In this document: positions 9,296-19,669 of the stretch, piece by piece | How the letters are laid out: each line of letters opens with the position of its first letter | Position numbering within the stretch: position 1 is the stretch's first letter | DNA from: Trichomonas vaginalis G3 | Taxonomy: Eukaryota > Parabasalia > Trichomonadida > Trichomonadidae | NCBI RefSeq assembly: GCF_026262505.1 | Contig: NC_067207.1 | Span: 15,282,082-15,346,081, forward strand | Direction: 5' to 3' | Length of the DNA: 64,000 nucleotides | The notes under the pieces: model-generated | The model's database searches: none | What the model saw: the letters and a program-made list of their open reading frames with translations, nothing else | Told to the model about the DNA's origin: nothing | Translations under genes and position numbers: made by a program

Positions 9296-9520
9296 TTACA
9301 CCATATTAAAATCATCTCTCTTCAATATTATCTCATAAAAGTTCTCGTTACTGGAGAAAGTCAATGAAACATAAACATTCTCACGGGCTTCGCCCTCACC
9401 GCTTTGCGGTCTATCTAACTTCTTTCTTATCTCATCTATTCGCTTCAAAATGTCTGAACAATTGCTAACATCTTCTACAACAGTTATTTCATCATGACTG
9501 ACCTTCAAGAACAAGCTCAT
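9296..9520 (-). CDS. Small conserved protein (74 aa) with hairpin insert, element B
   Basis: Unrecognised 74-residue protein starting MSLFLKVSHDEITVVEDV. It abuts the pVI-like start with no gap and sits directly after the minor-capsid-like gene. Residues coded by 9384-9410 (P-Q-S-G-E-G-E-A) derive from a double-hairpin insert. Element A has a decayed copy at 31477-31692. Confidence 0.6.
   Translation of the reverse strand: MSLFLKVSHDEITVVEDVSNCSDILKRIDEIRKKLDRPQSGEGEARENVYVSLTFSSNENFYEIILKRDDFNMV
9384..9410. repeat. In-frame 27 bp double-hairpin insert
   Basis: GGGC-TTC-GCCC followed by CCGC-TTT-GCGG inside the 74-residue gene. Element A has a mutated version of the same insert near 31590, so insertion here predates the A/B split. 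Confidence 0.8.
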
Positions 9521-10403
9521 TTAATATGCAATTAAAATCATCTCAATAATGAGTCCATCCTTTCCATCTTTAGGTAGCACAACATCTTTCATTGAAGAAG
9601 GTTCGACAAGTCTTATGTTAAACTTACTGACAAAGTTTGTTATACTATAATGCTTCGGTGGCGAATACATGTAGTTTGAAAGACATAATATAGATTCTTC
9701 AGCAAATTCACTTATACTGGATTTTATAACAATGTTCTCACGAGACCAAAATACCACCAATTGACAATCTTGTAAGCAATCCTGCTGAACCTTCTACTGT
9801 AAACATCGATGGTAACATTCCACGAAGGTCATCTATTGACATCGTTGAGTCACTGAATTTAAATATTTTCTTAAAGCAATCGTCATTATCTAACCATGCA
9901 ATAGCTTTGAAGTTTTCATTCGAATATACATCTGCTTCATTAAATGTAAAACCTGACTTCTTTGCAGAGATGACTTTAAAATCTATTGAGTTTGTTTCAA
10001 AATTATATGCTATGGTAACTTCTGAAGGTAATGGATGCCCTTCCGCAGTAAGTTGTTCTCTCACTACCGTTTGAAGCTTTGTGTTAAAAACTTTCATGTC
10101 ATCTCCTGTGTCTAGGTTCACATACACAGCAATGGGAAAACTATCTTGCTTCTTTGTTTCATCATTATACCTCAAAACATTAAAGTTCTTCAATAATATT
10201 GTCCTTCCTGCTGGAATACTTCGAACCTGTCTGATTTCAATAGCTTTCTCACCTCCTACATACTCTACCCAGTGTCTTGGATATTCATAAGTATACTGAC
10301 TTTCTTGAATTTTGGTTGGTTTCATCATAACGTGTTCATAGTATATCTTTATACTCTTGTCAGTTAGACTCGGTGCTATGTTCTGAATATTTCTGACTTG
10401 CAT
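9521..10403 (-). pseudogene. Minor-capsid-like protein, element B (one frameshift)
   Basis: The homologue of the split gene in element A. The start at 10403 (MQVRNIQNI) faces the ATPase start across 16 bp. The frame is open to about 9755, where one extra T (TATTTTGG versus CATTTGG in A) shifts it; the conserved ending V-L-P-K-D-G-K-D-G-L-I-I-E-M-I-L-I continues in the next frame to 9521. The segment I-V-I-K-S-S-I-S-E-F ... L-C-L-S-N aligns with I-I-V-H-A-S-F-S-G-A ... L-C-L-A-N in element C's 305-residue protein. Probably a virion vertex or minor capsid component. Confidence 0.75.
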
Positions 10404-10419
10404 TTTTAATGGAGATAAA
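10404..10419. promoter_or_regulatory. Divergent start region minor capsid-like/ATPase
   Basis: Same 16 bp start region as at 7688-7703, in mirror orientation: TTTTAATGGAGATAAAATG leads into the ATPase. Confidence 0.55.
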
Positions 10420-11306
10420 ATGAAGCATTTAATACATGACGTAGATGAAGACATGAATGAAACTACAGACAAACTTAACTCTTCTCTCATTCTTCCTTTC
10501 AGCAAAGATTATGAATTCTGTTCAAATGGTGTGTATTTCTATTGTGGAAAGATGGGTTCAGGTAAGACATTTAACCTCATTCGTCATATACTCATAACAG
10601 AGCGTTTAGGTCAAGATCCATATTATGACCAAATCATTATATCAGCAACTTCAGACTCTATGGACTCAACAGCGAAAACATTTATGTCAAAAGTTCAAGC
10701 ATCTGTCGTTAAAGTTCCAGATAGCGAACTCATTGAATTTCTTCAACGTTACGTTCGACGTAAGAGGAAATATTATGCCATCGTTGAATTTATACAGTCA
10801 GGAATGCAAAAGACTTCAGAAGAGATGGAAAGAATTATTGACAAACACCACTTACGTCAATACTCAGGAGTTTACGATATGAAACGACTTACAAACTACA
10901 TTCTGTCAAAACTTTCAAAATACCCCTTCAAAAAGTATCCTTCAAATACTCTGCTCGTTTGCGACGACTTCGCCGGAAAAGGTTTAGTGTCAAAGCCTGA
11001 CTCACCATTAGCTAACATCATTACTAAAGTCAGACATTACCACTTAACTGTAGCAATACTTATGCAAACATGGCGTTTTCTTGCTTTAAACATAAAACGT
11101 CTCATAACTGACTTCGTTATCTTTCAGGTTTCTCACGTTATGATATTGAACTCATTTGGAAACAGTCAGGTATAACATTACCTTTTGAAGAAATTTGGGA
11201 AGCATATAAGTCTCTCATCTCTCCTCGTTCATACCTTGAGATTCATATCATGACTAATACCATTAAAGTCAAAAATATTCCATGGGAACGACCAACATTG
11301 TTTTAA
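10420..11306 (+). pseudogene. FtsK/HerA-type packaging ATPase, element B (one frameshift)
   Basis: Nearly identical to the intact ATPase at 6800-7687, with Walker A G-K-M-G-S-G-K-T and Walker B V-C-D-D-F. One A is missing near 11128 (TTTCAGGTTTC versus TTTCAAGGTTTC), so translation leaves the conserved frame after D-F-V-I-F-Q and stops at 11175; the original frame ends at 11306. The Walker motifs are upstream of the break, but the C-terminal ~60 residues are lost. Confidence 0.85.
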
Positions 11307-11706
11307 AGTTTAACCTTCAATTGACTGATGGTAAACAAATTCCATGCATCTCTGTCGCCATTTCTGTTAATATTTTGCTGTCATTCATATCATCCACTTC
11401 TCCATCCGTTAGCTTTTGAGGATATGCGTGTAGAATAGCTGTTCTTAAATGAAGGCTTTTCACCTTTGAGAGCATAAACTCTATAACTTTCTGCATACTT
11501 TATGTTTGAACCTCCTGAGCCATCATTGACATAAATTTTTATAGGCTTCCACCCTTTGTTTCATGTTCCTGCTTCTTCCCTTAGCTCTTTTGTTCAGTAG
11601 TTCTACATCTTTATACACAGCACCTGTCTCAGTGAATTCAAACAATATTTTCATTCGTTAGCTTTACATTCAAACCCTTGTCGAGTATATTGTTCATTTC
11701 ATACAT
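11303..11706 (-). pseudogene. Conserved Maverick protein, element B (frameshifted copy of 6402-6803 gene)
   Basis: Homologue of the 133-residue protein of element A. The start region to about 11640 is in frame; a stop and several single-base changes then break it, including an altered stretch around 11560 and 11430. Same overlap with the ATPase end as in element A. Function unknown. Confidence 0.65.
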
Positions 11707-11731
11707 ATAAAAGGTTTTTATTCTATATGAA
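11707..11731. promoter_or_regulatory. Divergent start region
   Basis: Mirror copy of 6377-6401: GGTTTTTATTCTATATGAAATG leads into the plus-strand gene. Confidence 0.5.
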
Positions 11732-12346
11732 ATGAGAAGCAAATCCATCTTAGCTGGTGCCGTTAATGTTCCAATTGAACCAACATCAAATGTTGACTCA
11801 CGAACGACAAACAATATTGTCATAAAGAACTATAGTTCAGAGTGTTTGAAGAAAAAGAACCAGAAACTGAAATCCGTGAATTTAAACTCAGCTTCAAACG
11901 CTAACGCTACATCAGATGTTAAGTTAGAGTATCCACCACTGGACCAAGTTCTTTCAAGAGAAGCCAACGACAACCCTTACACAAATGTTCAAACAAATCC
12001 TTCAGATAACGTAGACCATTACCTTCTTCAGTTATACCAAAACAATTTTACTCAAAGACGATAAGAAGCTTTTGACAAATCTTATAAGCAAGAACCAAAT
12101 AATTCTAACAAAGGAGGACCTTGAAAATGTTATATCACGAATAACAGGGAAAAATGTGTCATTGACTATCTCGACCCTGAAATCGAATGCTGTGGTCAAA
12201 CGCCACCATTCATGAAAATAGGTAACATCCGCATCATTGAAACACCAGGAACTACAGGAGTTGAGTTTAAGTATAAATATTCGAACGAGTATACAAAACT
12301 TTCAACAGAATATAAGCTTTGTTTGAAATATGTTTTAGTAAATTAA
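11732..12346 (+). pseudogene. CCG-motif conserved protein, element B (frameshifted, empty insert site)
   Basis: Homologue of the 216-residue gene at 5726-6376. It lacks the 36 bp hairpin insert. An extra A near 12042 (CCAAAACAATT versus CCAAACAATT) ends the frame at 12064, and further small changes around 12150 follow. The conserved C-C-G region is still readable near 12190. Ends overlapping the convergent small gene by 4 bp, as in A. Confidence 0.75.
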
Positions 12347-12612
12347 AGCAATTTGTAATATCTATCCAAAACTTCTTCAACAGTATCGAACTCATCTTCA
12401 TAATGCAAACCTAATCTTATTGACTTGGTGCAGTTTTCACTAACACAATATAGCGCTTTGCGCTCGGCGCCTTTGACGCCTTTTTCTGTTCTCTTGACTG
12501 ACATAACTAACTCATTTGTTTCATCAAACAGCAATAACCAAAGTTCATGACCTAATACATAACATTCATACTTTATATTTTTAGCTCTGAGTTCTCTTGT
12601 AAGCTGTTGCAT
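12343..12612 (-). CDS. Small conserved Maverick protein with hairpin insert (89 aa), element B
   Basis: Same protein as 5490-5729 plus ten residues (G-V-K-G-A-E-R-K-A-L) coded by a 30 bp GC-rich hairpin insert at 12451-12480. The frame is kept and the rest is nearly unchanged. This gene overlaps the penton-like gene by 40 bp. Function unknown. Confidence 0.7.
   Translation of the reverse strand: MQQLTRELRAKNIKYECYVLGHELWLLLFDETNELVMSVKRTEKGVKGAERKALYCVSENCTKSIRLGLHYEDEFDTVEEVLDRYYKLL
12451..12480. repeat. In-frame 30 bp double-hairpin insert
   Basis: On the coding strand GGCGTC-AAA-GGCGCC (one G-T pair) and AGCGC-AAA-GCGCT. The homologous site in element A (about 5619) reads straight from GAAAAA to TATTGTG. 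Confidence 0.9.
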
Positions 12613-13349
12613 TTAATATTTTCTAAAAAGTCAACTTCAACAGTCATTCGCACTGGTGCCTTCAGTTCTACAGGCTCTCCTTGAAAGTCAACAAGTCTGA
12701 ATTGCATGTCTTTCAAATTATGAGGACTAATGCGAACCCATTTACCTAAATGAGTTACTATGACAGGAACGTTTGGAATGAACATTGAATTGACTGCATA
12801 ACAGAAGGATTTATATTCTACTGAACCTTTACTATTAACTCCTGAAATACCTGTGACATTAGCTATTTTTGACTCAACGTATAAACAATTACCATAACAT
12901 ACGTATGGAACAGATTTCATCTCAATCGTTTTGTCAACACTTTTCAAAGGACATGTCATATGGTATGCTCCCAGAAGCAATTGAACTCTATGACTCATTC
13001 GTGTTATCTTAAACTCCTTCGCATAACTGAACTTCAAAACTCCTGCAATAAGTTTAACATTCATTAAGTTTTCTTCGTTCTCCTTGTTTATTGTAGTATT
13101 TATGAGCGCATTTAACACTCCAGCTAATGTTTCCATCTTATATTCTACATTATTGTGAAATCTTATTTCGTGCTTCTTTCCATCTATTTCAAGCTCCATG
13201 AAATCTGTTTCATCTGTTATAACGAATGAAGCGATAGTATTGAAGTCAACAACTCTGAAAGCAAGCGCTTCATTCTGAAGACCTAAGTTTGTTTGTAGCT
13301 TTACTGTCCCGTATTCGTTTGGGTCTGTACTTTGCAAATAGAACAACAT
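12573..13349 (-). CDS. Putative penton/minor capsid protein, element B
   Basis: An intact 258-residue copy of the protein at 4753-5529, with only scattered substitutions (for example I-T-R-M for I-P-R-M). I chose the ATG at 13349 to avoid overlapping the divergent fibre gene; a longer frame opens at 13382. It has the same L-V-D-F-Q-G-E-P-V-E-L ending. Probable vertex protein. Confidence 0.6.
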   Translation of the reverse strand: MLFYLQSTDPNEYGTVKLQTNLGLQNEALAFRVVDFNTIASFVITDETDFMELEIDGKKHEIRFHNNVEYKMETLAGVLNALINTTINKENEENLMNVKLIAGVLKFSYAKEFKITRMSHRVQLLLGAYHMTCPLKSVDKTIEMKSVPYVCYGNCLYVESKIANVTGISGVNSKGSVEYKSFCYAVNSMFIPNVPVIVTHLGKWVRISPHNLKDMQFRLVDFQGEPVELKAPVRMTVEVDFLENIKCNSLQENSELKI

Positions 13350-13944
13350 TTTATTCTCATTAAAATATGAGTATTGCTGCATATGCGTATGAAGCTGACA
13401 GAGCTAAACGTTTATATTTTGGTCAATACTCTCTCACACTTACTGACAAATATATTGTTATTTCTGATGGAAATACCGAGAAATACATAACATGGAAGGA
13501 CTATGAAAAGTTTGACCCTATTTTAACTCCATGCACTATGCCATTCATTGTAAATGGTGAAGTTGTCATGAAGAACGACACAACAGTTTATAAGTCTGTA
13601 TATGAAGCGTTAGAATATATGTTGAATTATAATCCCGAAAGATTTGACCCAAGCACTACGTCATGTACAATGCCTTTTATTAAGGATGGTGAAATCGTAA
13701 GAGTTCCGAATTCAACGGTTTACACAGCTGTTCAAAACAGTTTACAAAACATTTTAGCGAATATCTTTAATTCAGAAACTACAGAAATAAAATTACCATA
13801 TATAACAGATGCTAAAGAAATTAAATCAAAAACGACAACATTATTTACGTCACTTAATGATTTAATGACTTATATCATTAATATTCCTGCACCAACTACA
13901 GCATTTGATCCAAACTCGACGGTTTGCAGTGTACCTTTCATAAA

Positions 13945-14007
13945 GTCGCAAACGGACTCTTTGAGTCCTGAAGGTCTTTCAGACCGAAGCGACCAGGGCG
14001 AAGCCCA
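13945..14007. repeat. In-frame 63 bp multi-hairpin insert in fibre gene
   Basis: GGACTC-TTT-GAGTCC and GGTCT-TTC-AGACC lie inside an outer GTCGC/GCGAC pair, followed by GGGC-GAA-GCCC. It interrupts AAA/TG in the fibre gene; element A's copy has the uninterrupted ATAAATGACAG. It is 21 codons and leaves the frame open. Reverse-complement relative at 467-530. Confidence 0.9.
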
Positions 14008-14681
14008 TGACAGTTCATTAATTGTTTTAAGGGATTCAACAGTTAATGAATCATTAAAGGCGTCATTAATGAAAATCATTGATTTTAATTCATTCACGAA
14101 TACATATAATTCATTCATTAATGTTTCATATGCTTCTAAAGAAGGTGAGCCAAAAACTATCGATAAAGCGGTGTATGAAATAAAAGCATCAACGACGAAA
14201 TTGAATTCGTTAACTTTTGACGGTGATAGTTTCGTTAATGACATAACATCGGGGAAAACAATTTTAACGAAAGAATATTTAAAATCTCATGTTAGTGAGT
14301 TCGTTGAAATTGAAAAAGAAGGTGGAATTAAGTTCGATCCACTGAATTTCATTTTCAGCTTAGCGAATGCGGGTGTTAGTTTCGCTGAATGGACAACTAT
14401 ACAGAGTGAAATAAATGCAATATGGACGTTTTTGGGGTCAAAAGCGGGAATGGGTGAGCTTGTAAATGCTGCAAGAACATTAGGTGAAACAGGAAATTTT
14501 GTAGATGGTTTTAAAAGACTTGTTTCAAATGTTTTAACAAACACAAAGAAATTATTTAGATATACCATACATAACGGACGGATTTTCGAACAGGTAGCAA
14601 CAAACCCTCCGGTTATGGCTGCGTTGATGATGGTTAGATATAAAACCACGTAACGACGGGAACGAAGAACATGAACAACAG

Positions 14682-14712
14682 AGCCCAACGGGCTCAGAGC
14701 CACATAGTGGCG
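14682..14712. repeat. Double-hairpin insert in fibre gene
   Basis: AGCCC-AAC-GGGCT followed by GCCAC-ATA-GTGGC. Element A has a short Glu/Lys-coding stretch at the same place (about 3480) without these hairpins. Confidence 0.75.
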
Positions 14713-16893
14713 AGGATACTGGTCGGGTTATTCAAGACATTAAAAACGTGTATCCTGAAGTTATTGATTTATTTAGAGGAGTTAATGATTCAATTTCAAA
14801 ACATTCTATAACCCTCGATGAAGAGAATAAATTAACAGATTATATATTCGTCATTATTGCAGAATTAATGAAGAGAATAAATGAAAAAGGAATTGGTGAT
14901 ATCATTAATGTCAGCGATGTAATGATGAAAAGAAATTTTGACTCATTATTTACAAAACCGAAAACAGAATATAGTCTTTATGACGTAATTACCGAATTAA
15001 TGAAAAAGATTAATGATAATAAGAGTTCTGGCGGAAGAGTTGAATTAGAAGTGAATGATGTTAATGAGAAATTAGCCGAAAAAGCAGATAAAAACCACGT
15101 TCATTATATAACTTCAGACGAACAGATTATAACGGACTACCATGGATATTTAACACGAAGTGATGAAGCGAAGACAAAAAATGTTAATGAAAGAAGATAT
15201 AAATACATTCGTGCTAAAGGTTATGACATAAGCTGTACTGTACAGTATGACACAGGTAAAGCACCAGAAGCATTTAGTTATAACGATGAAATTTATGCCT
15301 CTACTTTCTCTGTTAATGGTGTATTAGTTGAACCAAGATTTATGTTAAGAGTTAAGGCAAAAATAACGTTTGAAGATGCTATTAAAAGTAAAGCTGACAA
15401 AGTTGAACTTGACGCAACGAACAAAGTTTTGAAATCTCATAAACACAACATCTCCGATATAAATGAACTTCAAACTTCTTTAGACAGTAAAGCTGACAAG
15501 AACCATACACATAAATCCTTCACTACTGTTAGAGCAGACGACATAATATTGAACTTTGACCTTGGTTCAAGTGCACCATTAGAAAAATCCAAGTACAAGC
15601 GTAAAAGATACTCTTAACAGTTTAGATAACAGTTGCAGGAACATTGAAAGTCATGCCAGAAACTTTGAAGCACATGAACTACCAGCAATGTTAGATAAGA
15701 AAGCAGACAAGAACCATACACATAAATCCTTCACAACTGTTGCTATAGAAAGTATTGAAGGAACGGTTGAAGAAACTGGTGGGGATGCATTATATTGTAA
15801 ACCTCCTAACTTTCCACAAGGTTTAACATCGGATGACGACATAACGACGATGAGAAACATTAGATGTAAAGATGTTTATGTCATGAAGGATGAACATAAT
15901 ATTAAATTCACTGCTCAAGATTTATATGACAAGAAAGCAGACAAGAACCATACACATAAATCCTTCACTACTGTTAGAGCAGACGACATAATATTGAACT
16001 TTGACCTTGGTTCAAGTGCACCTTTAGAGAATCCGAGTACAAGCGTAAAAGATACTCTTAACAATTTAGATAAGAGTTGCAGGAATACCGAAGATCATGC
16101 CAGAAACTTTGAAGCATATGAACTACCAGCAATGTTAGACAAGAAAGCAGATAAAACTTATGTGGATGCAGAACTAACAAAGAAATTTTCGAAACCAGAT
16201 ACAATGACATTTACAACAGAAATTATAAATGGTGAACCAGCAACTCCATTTGAATTTGTTAGAGGTCTTCAACCAGATACTTTTGAATTTTTCTTGGATA
16301 ATTCTATTGAACTAACATTACATTATAAAAGTGGAACAAATGCAACATTTCATCCGGGAGATACATTCCAAATGGTATTTAATGACATAAGTTCTTTAGA
16401 ATATGTTTATAGAGTTATGAGCATATATGATTTAATATATCCTATAGGAGCTGTTTATACGTCTATGAATCCAATAAATCCAAACACTTTATTTGGTGGT
16501 AGATGGTATGAAATAGTTGACAGTTTTCCATTCTACACTAATACGCAGTCAATGAAGATGGGAGGTTCAAAGAAAATAGGTATTGAAAACCTTCCTTCAC
16601 ATATGCATAGGTTCAGTGGAAGAACATCTGTGGAAGGAAACCATTCACATTCAATAACAAAAAGAGGTTATACAAATCTTGCAGCGGGTTCGGATAGACA
16701 GGGAATGCATAGATATGATATCACAACTGACCCCAAAGATGTTAGCACAGGTATTTTCTGTGGAACTGCAGGAAATCATACACATGTTGTAGCTGGTATT
16801 ACAGACCCAGCAGGTAATGGAAAAGATTATATGCCTCCTTATATAACAATGCACGCTTGGATACGAGTTGGTTAAAATCTTTAACTTTACATA

Positions 16894-17979
16894 AATGAGC
16901 TTGAAAGAAGTATTCGAACAACATCCATGGAGGTCATTTAAGAAGTTCAATGAAGCTGCAAAGAGTTGGGATTTACTAACAGAGCTGAAGTGAAAAGGTT
17001 CTTTGACAAAAATGTTGTACATCAAACAAAAATAAATCCTTACGACTACTTTTTACCAATTTACTCCAACACTCCTGACGCATACCAATTTGACACTCTC
17101 ATTCAAAGCAGAAAAGGAGGACATAAACCATTCCTCATCTTCATAAATGTTAACACTCGTAAAGCATATGCGTATATAATGAGAAATAAAGGAACTCATG
17201 AAGTGTTAAGAGTTTTACAAAAGTTTGTAGCAGAACATAGCCCAAGTATTTTAACATCAGACCAAGACGGTGCATACCTCAGCAACGAAATCACAGAATT
17301 TCTCATTAAGCATAACATAACTCACTACACTACTGAAGACCATAACCATAACATACTCGGTATCATTAACCGCTTCATAAGGACTCTCAGAGATTTAAAT
17401 CAAGAGCGAGACTTTACCGAAGAAACAATGAAACATTTTCTCGAAGTATATAATTCCTCAACACATTCTACAACAGGACATACACCAAATTCAATGACAC
17501 AACAACAAGAAGAAAAGTATATACAAAAGAAACGAAGCCAAACACAAAATATCAGAAATTCAACACAATTTACTCTCATTCCTGGTACAAAAGTTCGTGT
17601 AGTTCTTGACGACAAACCATTGACAAAGAAACGTTTAAGGTTAAGTCGAAATTATTATATCGTAGACTCTACGCAAGGTAATGGATATCTTATAAAAGCT
17701 GCTGACGACTCCATAGCATTTTACCCTCGACATAAATTAGTCGAAAGTAGTAATGGCAAACTTGCTGAAACCATTGACGAAGCAAAGCGAGGAGTGGTTA
17801 TTGAAATACTTGACTATAACACAAACGATGACACTTATAAAGTAAGATATGAAGGAGGCGTTGAAGATGTTATACCATCTAAGAACTTGAGAGAATCTAA
17901 ACCAACTCATCTGGGACCATTAGAGCGGGAGTACTGGAAAGATAAAAACATGCCAGAAAGAATAAGAAAATTCTTCTAA
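16894..17979 (+). pseudogene. Maverick integrase (retroviral-type DDE), element B (one frameshift)
   Basis: ATG at 16894 lies 18 bp after the fibre stop. A one-base change near 16966 (AGAGTTGGGAT versus AGTTCGGGAT in A) shifts the frame; the rest is open from 16966 to 17979. A first Asp candidate lies in Y-Q-F-D-T-L, the second in T-S-D-Q-D-G-A-Y, and Asn stands in G-I-I-N-R-F, where integrases carry Glu 36 positions after the second Asp. A C-terminal chromo-like domain is present. It lies downstream of the fibre on the same strand, as in A. Confidence 0.88.
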
Positions 17980-18004
17980 ACTTTTTCGTTGGATGTAAAT
18001 CAGA

Positions 18005-18066
18005 CAAAAATATAATTTAGGTGAAGAGGTGAGATTTCACCTGTTTTCTCACCTCTTTTTTCACCT
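18005..18066. repeat. GGTGA palindromic repeat
   Basis: TTTAGGTGAAGAGGTGAGAT followed by TTCACC and repeated CTCACC steps, between the convergent integrase and 164-residue genes. Confidence 0.8.
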
Positions 18067-18555
18067 CTTGAACTTTTTATAACATTCGGTCATAACTTCA
18101 TCAATTTCATTTAAATCACGATTTAAAAACTCATTGACTTCATCTTCAACCGTGTCATCTTGTAATAAGAATATTTTCTTTAGTTTCATGTCAACATCCC
18201 GAACAGCACAAAGGATAAAATCATATTCATTTCTTCCGTTAAACATACTTTTTCTTTCTCGTTCATCGTTAAATAAATTATTGAAAATATAAACAGCGGT
18301 GTAAAAGTTATGTACTGTGTTAAATGTTGAAGCTTCACCTATTTTAGATTTTAGGATTCTTTTAGTAAGTAAATTGTTATCGTTCTTTCTCTTTTCCTTA
18401 TCGTTCATGTCGAATCTGTCGAACCACATATCCTGTATTTCATCGAATTTACGAACTATAGAATCCGTCATTTCCCTGGTTAATGAGGGGTAATCATTAT
18501 TAATTTTTTCATATAATTTGTCCATATGATTTTCATCGACGTTTCCGGAAAGCAT
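18061..18555 (-). CDS. Unrecognised Maverick protein (164 aa), element B
   Basis: An intact, highly charged, mostly helical protein (MLSGNVDENHMDKLYEKI ...). The end overlaps a GGTGA unit, whose last repeat supplies the final codons. No homologue was recognised in A or C within the window. No catalytic motif; it could be a regulatory or host-interaction protein, which is a guess. Confidence 0.65.
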   Translation of the reverse strand: MLSGNVDENHMDKLYEKINNDYPSLTREMTDSIVRKFDEIQDMWFDRFDMNDKEKRKNDNNLLTKRILKSKIGEASTFNTVHNFYTAVYIFNNLFNDERERKSMFNGRNEYDFILCAVRDVDMKLKKIFLLQDDTVEDEVNEFLNRDLNEIDEVMTECYKKFKR

Positions 18556-18569
18556 TTAATTAAAGCAAA

Positions 18570-18632
18570 AATATATTATAGGTGAAGAGGTGAGATGTCA
18601 CCCGTTTTTCACCTGTTTTCTCACCCCAGTTT
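18570..18632. repeat. GGTGA palindromic repeat
   Basis: AGGTGAAGAGGTGAGATGTC followed by ACCCG and CACCTG/CTCACC steps, between two minus-strand genes. Confidence 0.8.
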
Positions 18633-18633
18633 T

Positions 18634-19599
18634 TCACAAGCGTTTTACATGAATTGTACGATGTATATTTGAAATCCTAAACAATTTCGTAGCTTCTATT
18701 TCTTCTGTCAGTATGTCAAAAGTTTTAACAATGCCGAAAGTTTCTTTATATTTCTTCTTGACGTCAGATAGAAGGAAATCGTCAGCAGTTGGATAGTTTT
18801 TGTTCAGAAATGCTAACATGTCCATTTTATTTTCTGCTGGCTTTTCTGCTTCTTTCTTTAAGTCTGCATAGTCGTTTCGCATTCTTTCTATCTCTTTGAC
18901 GGAGTAGTTATATTTCCTAATTGCTGCTTTACATTTAGAACATTGCGGATTCATTTTTGCGTTATATTCTGAAACCTTACCTGCTAAAACAACTAAGGCG
19001 TCAATGGTTTTCTTTAACTCAAAAGCAGTTGGTCTTATCTGTTCGTTCCATATTTTACCTCTTCTATCTTTATCTCTTATCTGCCATACACATTCAGCAA
19101 CTAACGAAACAAAGTTATCGTAGGTCTTAAACTCCCCGGATTTATATATGTCAGAAACATTCTTATATACCATGTCGCAATCTTTGTCCATAACCTTATG
19201 GTTGCAATGAAATCCTAGAAACTCATAGTTTACCTTTCGAATGAACTTCTTTATTTCTACTGAGTCAGTTGGTTTCACTTCTATTTCATCGAATTCAGGA
19301 ATAGTTAGTTTTTGATGCTGAATTTCAGGTAGTTTAGGTAAATGGTCAATAATGTCCTGCATTTCATAAAGATACTGTTCATTTGTTTCATCTTTCGCAC
19401 TACAGTCTAAATTACTTGTTAAAAGTTCTTGCTTTATCTTCTGGATTTTTGTTTCGAAAGTATATGAAGAAGGAATGAAGCTTTTCATCTCTACTAACAT
19501 AGATGTTGGATTCATGACTAACGAGTTTGGTGAAGTTGTTGTGGACAGAGTCCCGCCGTTCGCGGCTTGAATTGTTGTTGTGCCGATTGTTGAAATCAT
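18634..19599 (-). CDS. Gene X, conserved Maverick protein (321 aa), element B
   Basis: Complete copy of a protein found in all three elements (1-321 partial, 45168-46082 full). The N-terminus is Thr/Ser-rich, then a conserved P-S-S-Y-T-F-E-T block, E-I-Q-H-Q-K-L-T-I-P-E-F-D-E-I-E, a single C-S-K-C pair near residue 220, and a coiled-coil stretch (S-V-K-E-I-E-R-M-R-N-D-Y-A-D-L-K-K-E-A). The two-cysteine pair alone does not define a zinc finger. High conservation between otherwise divergent elements B and C implies recent exchange or strong selection. Function unknown. Confidence 0.8.
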   Translation of the reverse strand: MISTIGTTTIQAANGGTLSTTTSPNSLVMNPTSMLVEMKSFIPSSYTFETKIQKIKQELLTSNLDCSAKDETNEQYLYEMQDIIDHLPKLPEIQHQKLTIPEFDEIEVKPTDSVEIKKFIRKVNYEFLGFHCNHKVMDKDCDMVYKNVSDIYKSGEFKTYDNFVSLVAECVWQIRDKDRRGKIWNEQIRPTAFELKKTIDALVVLAGKVSEYNAKMNPQCSKCKAAIRKYNYSVKEIERMRNDYADLKKEAEKPAENKMDMLAFLNKNYPTADDFLLSDVKKKYKETFGIVKTFDILTEEIEATKLFRISNIHRTIHVKRL

Positions 19600-19669
19600 A
19601 TCTTTACATACAAAATAAAAAAATAAATAAAAATAAAACTAACGTTATTTTTCTATCTTAAGGAAATTC

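Larger units (their letters stand above)
13367..16875 (+). pseudogene. Tail-fibre-like protein, element B (frameshifts, two hairpin inserts)
   Basis: Homologue of 1710-4735. The N-terminal 428 codons are open to 14653, where a 2 bp loss (GGTTAGATAT versus GGTTAGAGATAT) breaks the frame; the next segments are open at 14748-15617 and 15688-16875. The K-A-D-K-x-H-T-H-K-S-F-T-T-V block is repeated several times, including near-duplicate units at 15480-15660 and 15940-16145, so the shaft has expanded relative to A. The collar-like head (Y-P-I-G-A-V-Y-T-S-M ... M-P-P-Y-I-T-M-H-A-W) is intact at the end but differs from A's, suggesting exchange of the receptor-binding tip. Hairpin inserts at 13945-14007 and 14682-14712. 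Confidence 0.85.
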
